Made by a program: the position numbers and the translations under genes
Part shown: in pieces, positions 22,322 through 23,466 of the stretch
How the letters are laid out: every line of letters starts with the position of its first letter
How positions within the stretch are numbered: position 1 is the first letter of the stretch
Assembly: GCA_026394695.1 (NCBI GenBank)
Contig: JAPKXT010000098.1
Coordinates: forward strand, 1 to 23,466
Source of the DNA: Methanoregula sp.
Lineage (GTDB): Archaea > Halobacteriota > Methanomicrobia > Methanomicrobiales > Methanospirillaceae
Reading direction: 5' to 3'
DNA length: 23,466 nt
The notes under the pieces: generated by a model
What the model was told of the DNA's origin: nothing
Seen by the model: only the letters and a program-made list of their open reading frames with translations
Database searches by the model: none

Positions 22322-23466
22322 ATGAAACGAACATTAGTTTTATTCAGTTTTATCGCGCTGGCATGTATGATCACCGCTGCGGGAGCGGCCACCAGTACCG
22401 TCACAGTAACGAATCCCCTGGATGCCGCAGCGCTTGTGTATGTATCCGGGTATGATCTCACACCCGGTGTTTTTTACCCGGATGAAACCGGCACCCTGAC
22501 GGTTCATGTCACCAATGCGGCAAATGCTTCCGTGTCCGTTTCCCAGCCGAACCTTATCGATCCCCACGTCAAAGTAATCAACCAGGGTGCATTTGCTACT
22601 GCCACGTTAATCGGACCGGGAGCAACGGCCGATTTTACTTTCGTTATACAGGCCGAAGGTCCCGATGGGACGTATCTCCCGCTCTTCACCGTTTCAACAA
22701 ATGCGTGGGGTACTTCCGCGATCCATTCCCAGATCAAACTGAAAGTTGATTCGACTGACGTGAGGGCAAGTGTCTCGAACAAACCCGATACATTTTCCCT
22801 TGAAAAAACGGATACGGTGAATCTCAGTGTCGTGAACCCGCGGCTCGGAGATATATCCGATGTCCTGATCATTGCATCTTCCCCGGGAAGCGACATATCT
22901 CCCTCAGAAGAGTACGTGGAGTCCATCCCGGCCGGGACCTCGGTGAAGGTTCCGTTTGACATAACACCACACCAGCAATCCGATGTAAGCTTCAAGATCA
23001 GCTTCCGCAACGGGGATAACGTTCATACAACGAGTGTTGTTTTGCCTCTGAACCTCGGAGCGGATAAGTCTGCGGCAATCCCGGTGATCAATAATGTAAA
23101 GCTGATCAGCAATGCCGGGTCCTACACGATGACCGGCGAGATCGGAAATGCCGGTATCACTGATGCTCAGGGTATGATCATCTCGGTAAGTGCACCGGCA
23201 AAGCCGGTGGGGCCGAACCAGAACTATCTGATCGGTACGCTGGCATCGAATGATTTAACGAGATTTACCCTGACATTTACCTCAAACGATCTCTCCGCAG
23301 TGCCGGTACAGGTCCAGTGGAAGGATCCACAGGGCAACACACGCTCATCGATAACTACGCTTGATCTTCACACGCTTGCGGCGGGGTCCCCACCAACAGG
23401 CATCACTGCCGGTCTCAGCTCATTCTATCCTGTCATAGCGGGGGGCATCATCGTAATTGCCGCCAT
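22322..23466 (+). CDS. Secreted S-layer/COG1361-like protein, cut by the window end
   Basis: The frame runs open from ATG 22322 to the end of the window (381 codons), so the 3' end is missing. A signal peptide (about 1-22, MKRTLVLFSFIALACMITAAG, with AAGAA cleavage area) precedes a chain rich in Thr, Ser, Val and Asn. That chain is made of about three beta-sandwich units with phrases such as VTVTNPLDAAALVYV, TVNLSVVNPRLGD and YTMTGEIGNAGITDAQG, typical of COG1361 S-layer-like or NEW3/CARDB-type domains. At the window edge a hydrophobic segment begins (FYPVIAGGIIVIAA), probably a C-terminal membrane anchor. In methanogens such proteins often sit beside MacB-like ABC transporter genes, which could follow outside the window. 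It is divergent from TetR. Confidence 0.75.
   Translation, partial: MKRTLVLFSFIALACMITAAGAATSTVTVTNPLDAAALVYVSGYDLTPGVFYPDETGTLTVHVTNAANASVSVSQPNLIDPHVKVINQGAFATATLIGPGATADFTFVIQAEGPDGTYLPLFTVSTNAWGTSAIHSQIKLKVDSTDVRASVSNKPDTFSLEKTDTVNLSVVNPRLGDISDVLIIASSPGSDISPSEEYVESIPAGTSVKVPFDITPHQQSDVSFKISFRNGDNVHTTSVVLPLNLGADKSAAIPVINNVKLISNAGSYTMTGEIGNAGITDAQGMIISVSAPAKPVGPNQNYLIGTLASNDLTRFTLTFTSNDLSAVPVQVQWKDPQGNTRSSITTLDLHTLAAGSPPTGITAGLSSFYPVIAGGIIVIAA

Overview
The window is from a methanogenic euryarchaeon, most likely of the order Methanomicrobiales (Methanoregula-like). Its first third is a run of methanogen-only genes: atwA, then methanogenesis marker genes mmp3, mmp6, mmp5, mmp15, mmp17 and mmp7. 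Promoters look archaeal (AT-rich TATA boxes, T-run terminators), and several genes join at ATGA, GTGA or TAATG overlaps behind Shine-Dalgarno (SD) sites. The species placement is inference; the methanogen assignment is firm.

Region 1 (1-7836, + strand): the 3' part of a soluble P-type-ATPase-like HAD phosphatase gene, broken by a one-base frameshift near 240. Next comes a tight eight-gene operon. Four of its products (AtwA/A2, Mmp3, Mmp17, Mmp7) belong to the ATP-driven complex that reductively activates methyl-coenzyme M reductase (MCR). Between and after them lie three markers of unknown role (Mmp6, Mmp5 and the HgdC-like ATPase Mmp15) and an AhpD-like thiol protein. A hairpin plus T-run ends the unit.

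Region 2 (7991-9340, + strand): a lone bifunctional mannose-1-phosphate guanylyltransferase/mannose-6-phosphate isomerase gene, which makes GDP-mannose.

Region 3 (9374-15498, - strand): a YgiQ-type radical SAM protein, a PPC/DUF296 protein, the pair lemA-DUF2207, and a SelB-like elongation-factor paralogue (aSelBL type) whose G domain has lost its GTP-binding motifs.

Region 4 (15771-20584): a surface-glycan or glycoprotein set. A flippase-like membrane protein and a polyprenyl-phosphate-type GT2 transferase (+) converge on a GT39-type membrane glycosyltransferase (-), followed by UDP-GlcNAc 2-epimerase (-). Together with region 2 they could supply and attach polyprenyl-linked sugars.

Region 5 (20717-23466): a TetR regulator and, 24 bp downstream, a fusion of a TudS/DUF523-like cysteine domain to a nucleoside 2-deoxyribosyltransferase-like domain (both -). 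Divergent from TetR is a secreted S-layer/COG1361-like protein that runs off the window end.

The best candidates for new biology are the unassigned members of the MCR-activation operon (Mmp15, Mmp5, Mmp6 and the double-CxxC AhpD-like protein), the TudS-like/deoxyribosyltransferase fusion, and the GTPase-dead SelB paralogue. I saw no CRISPR array, rRNA, tRNA or insertion sequence.
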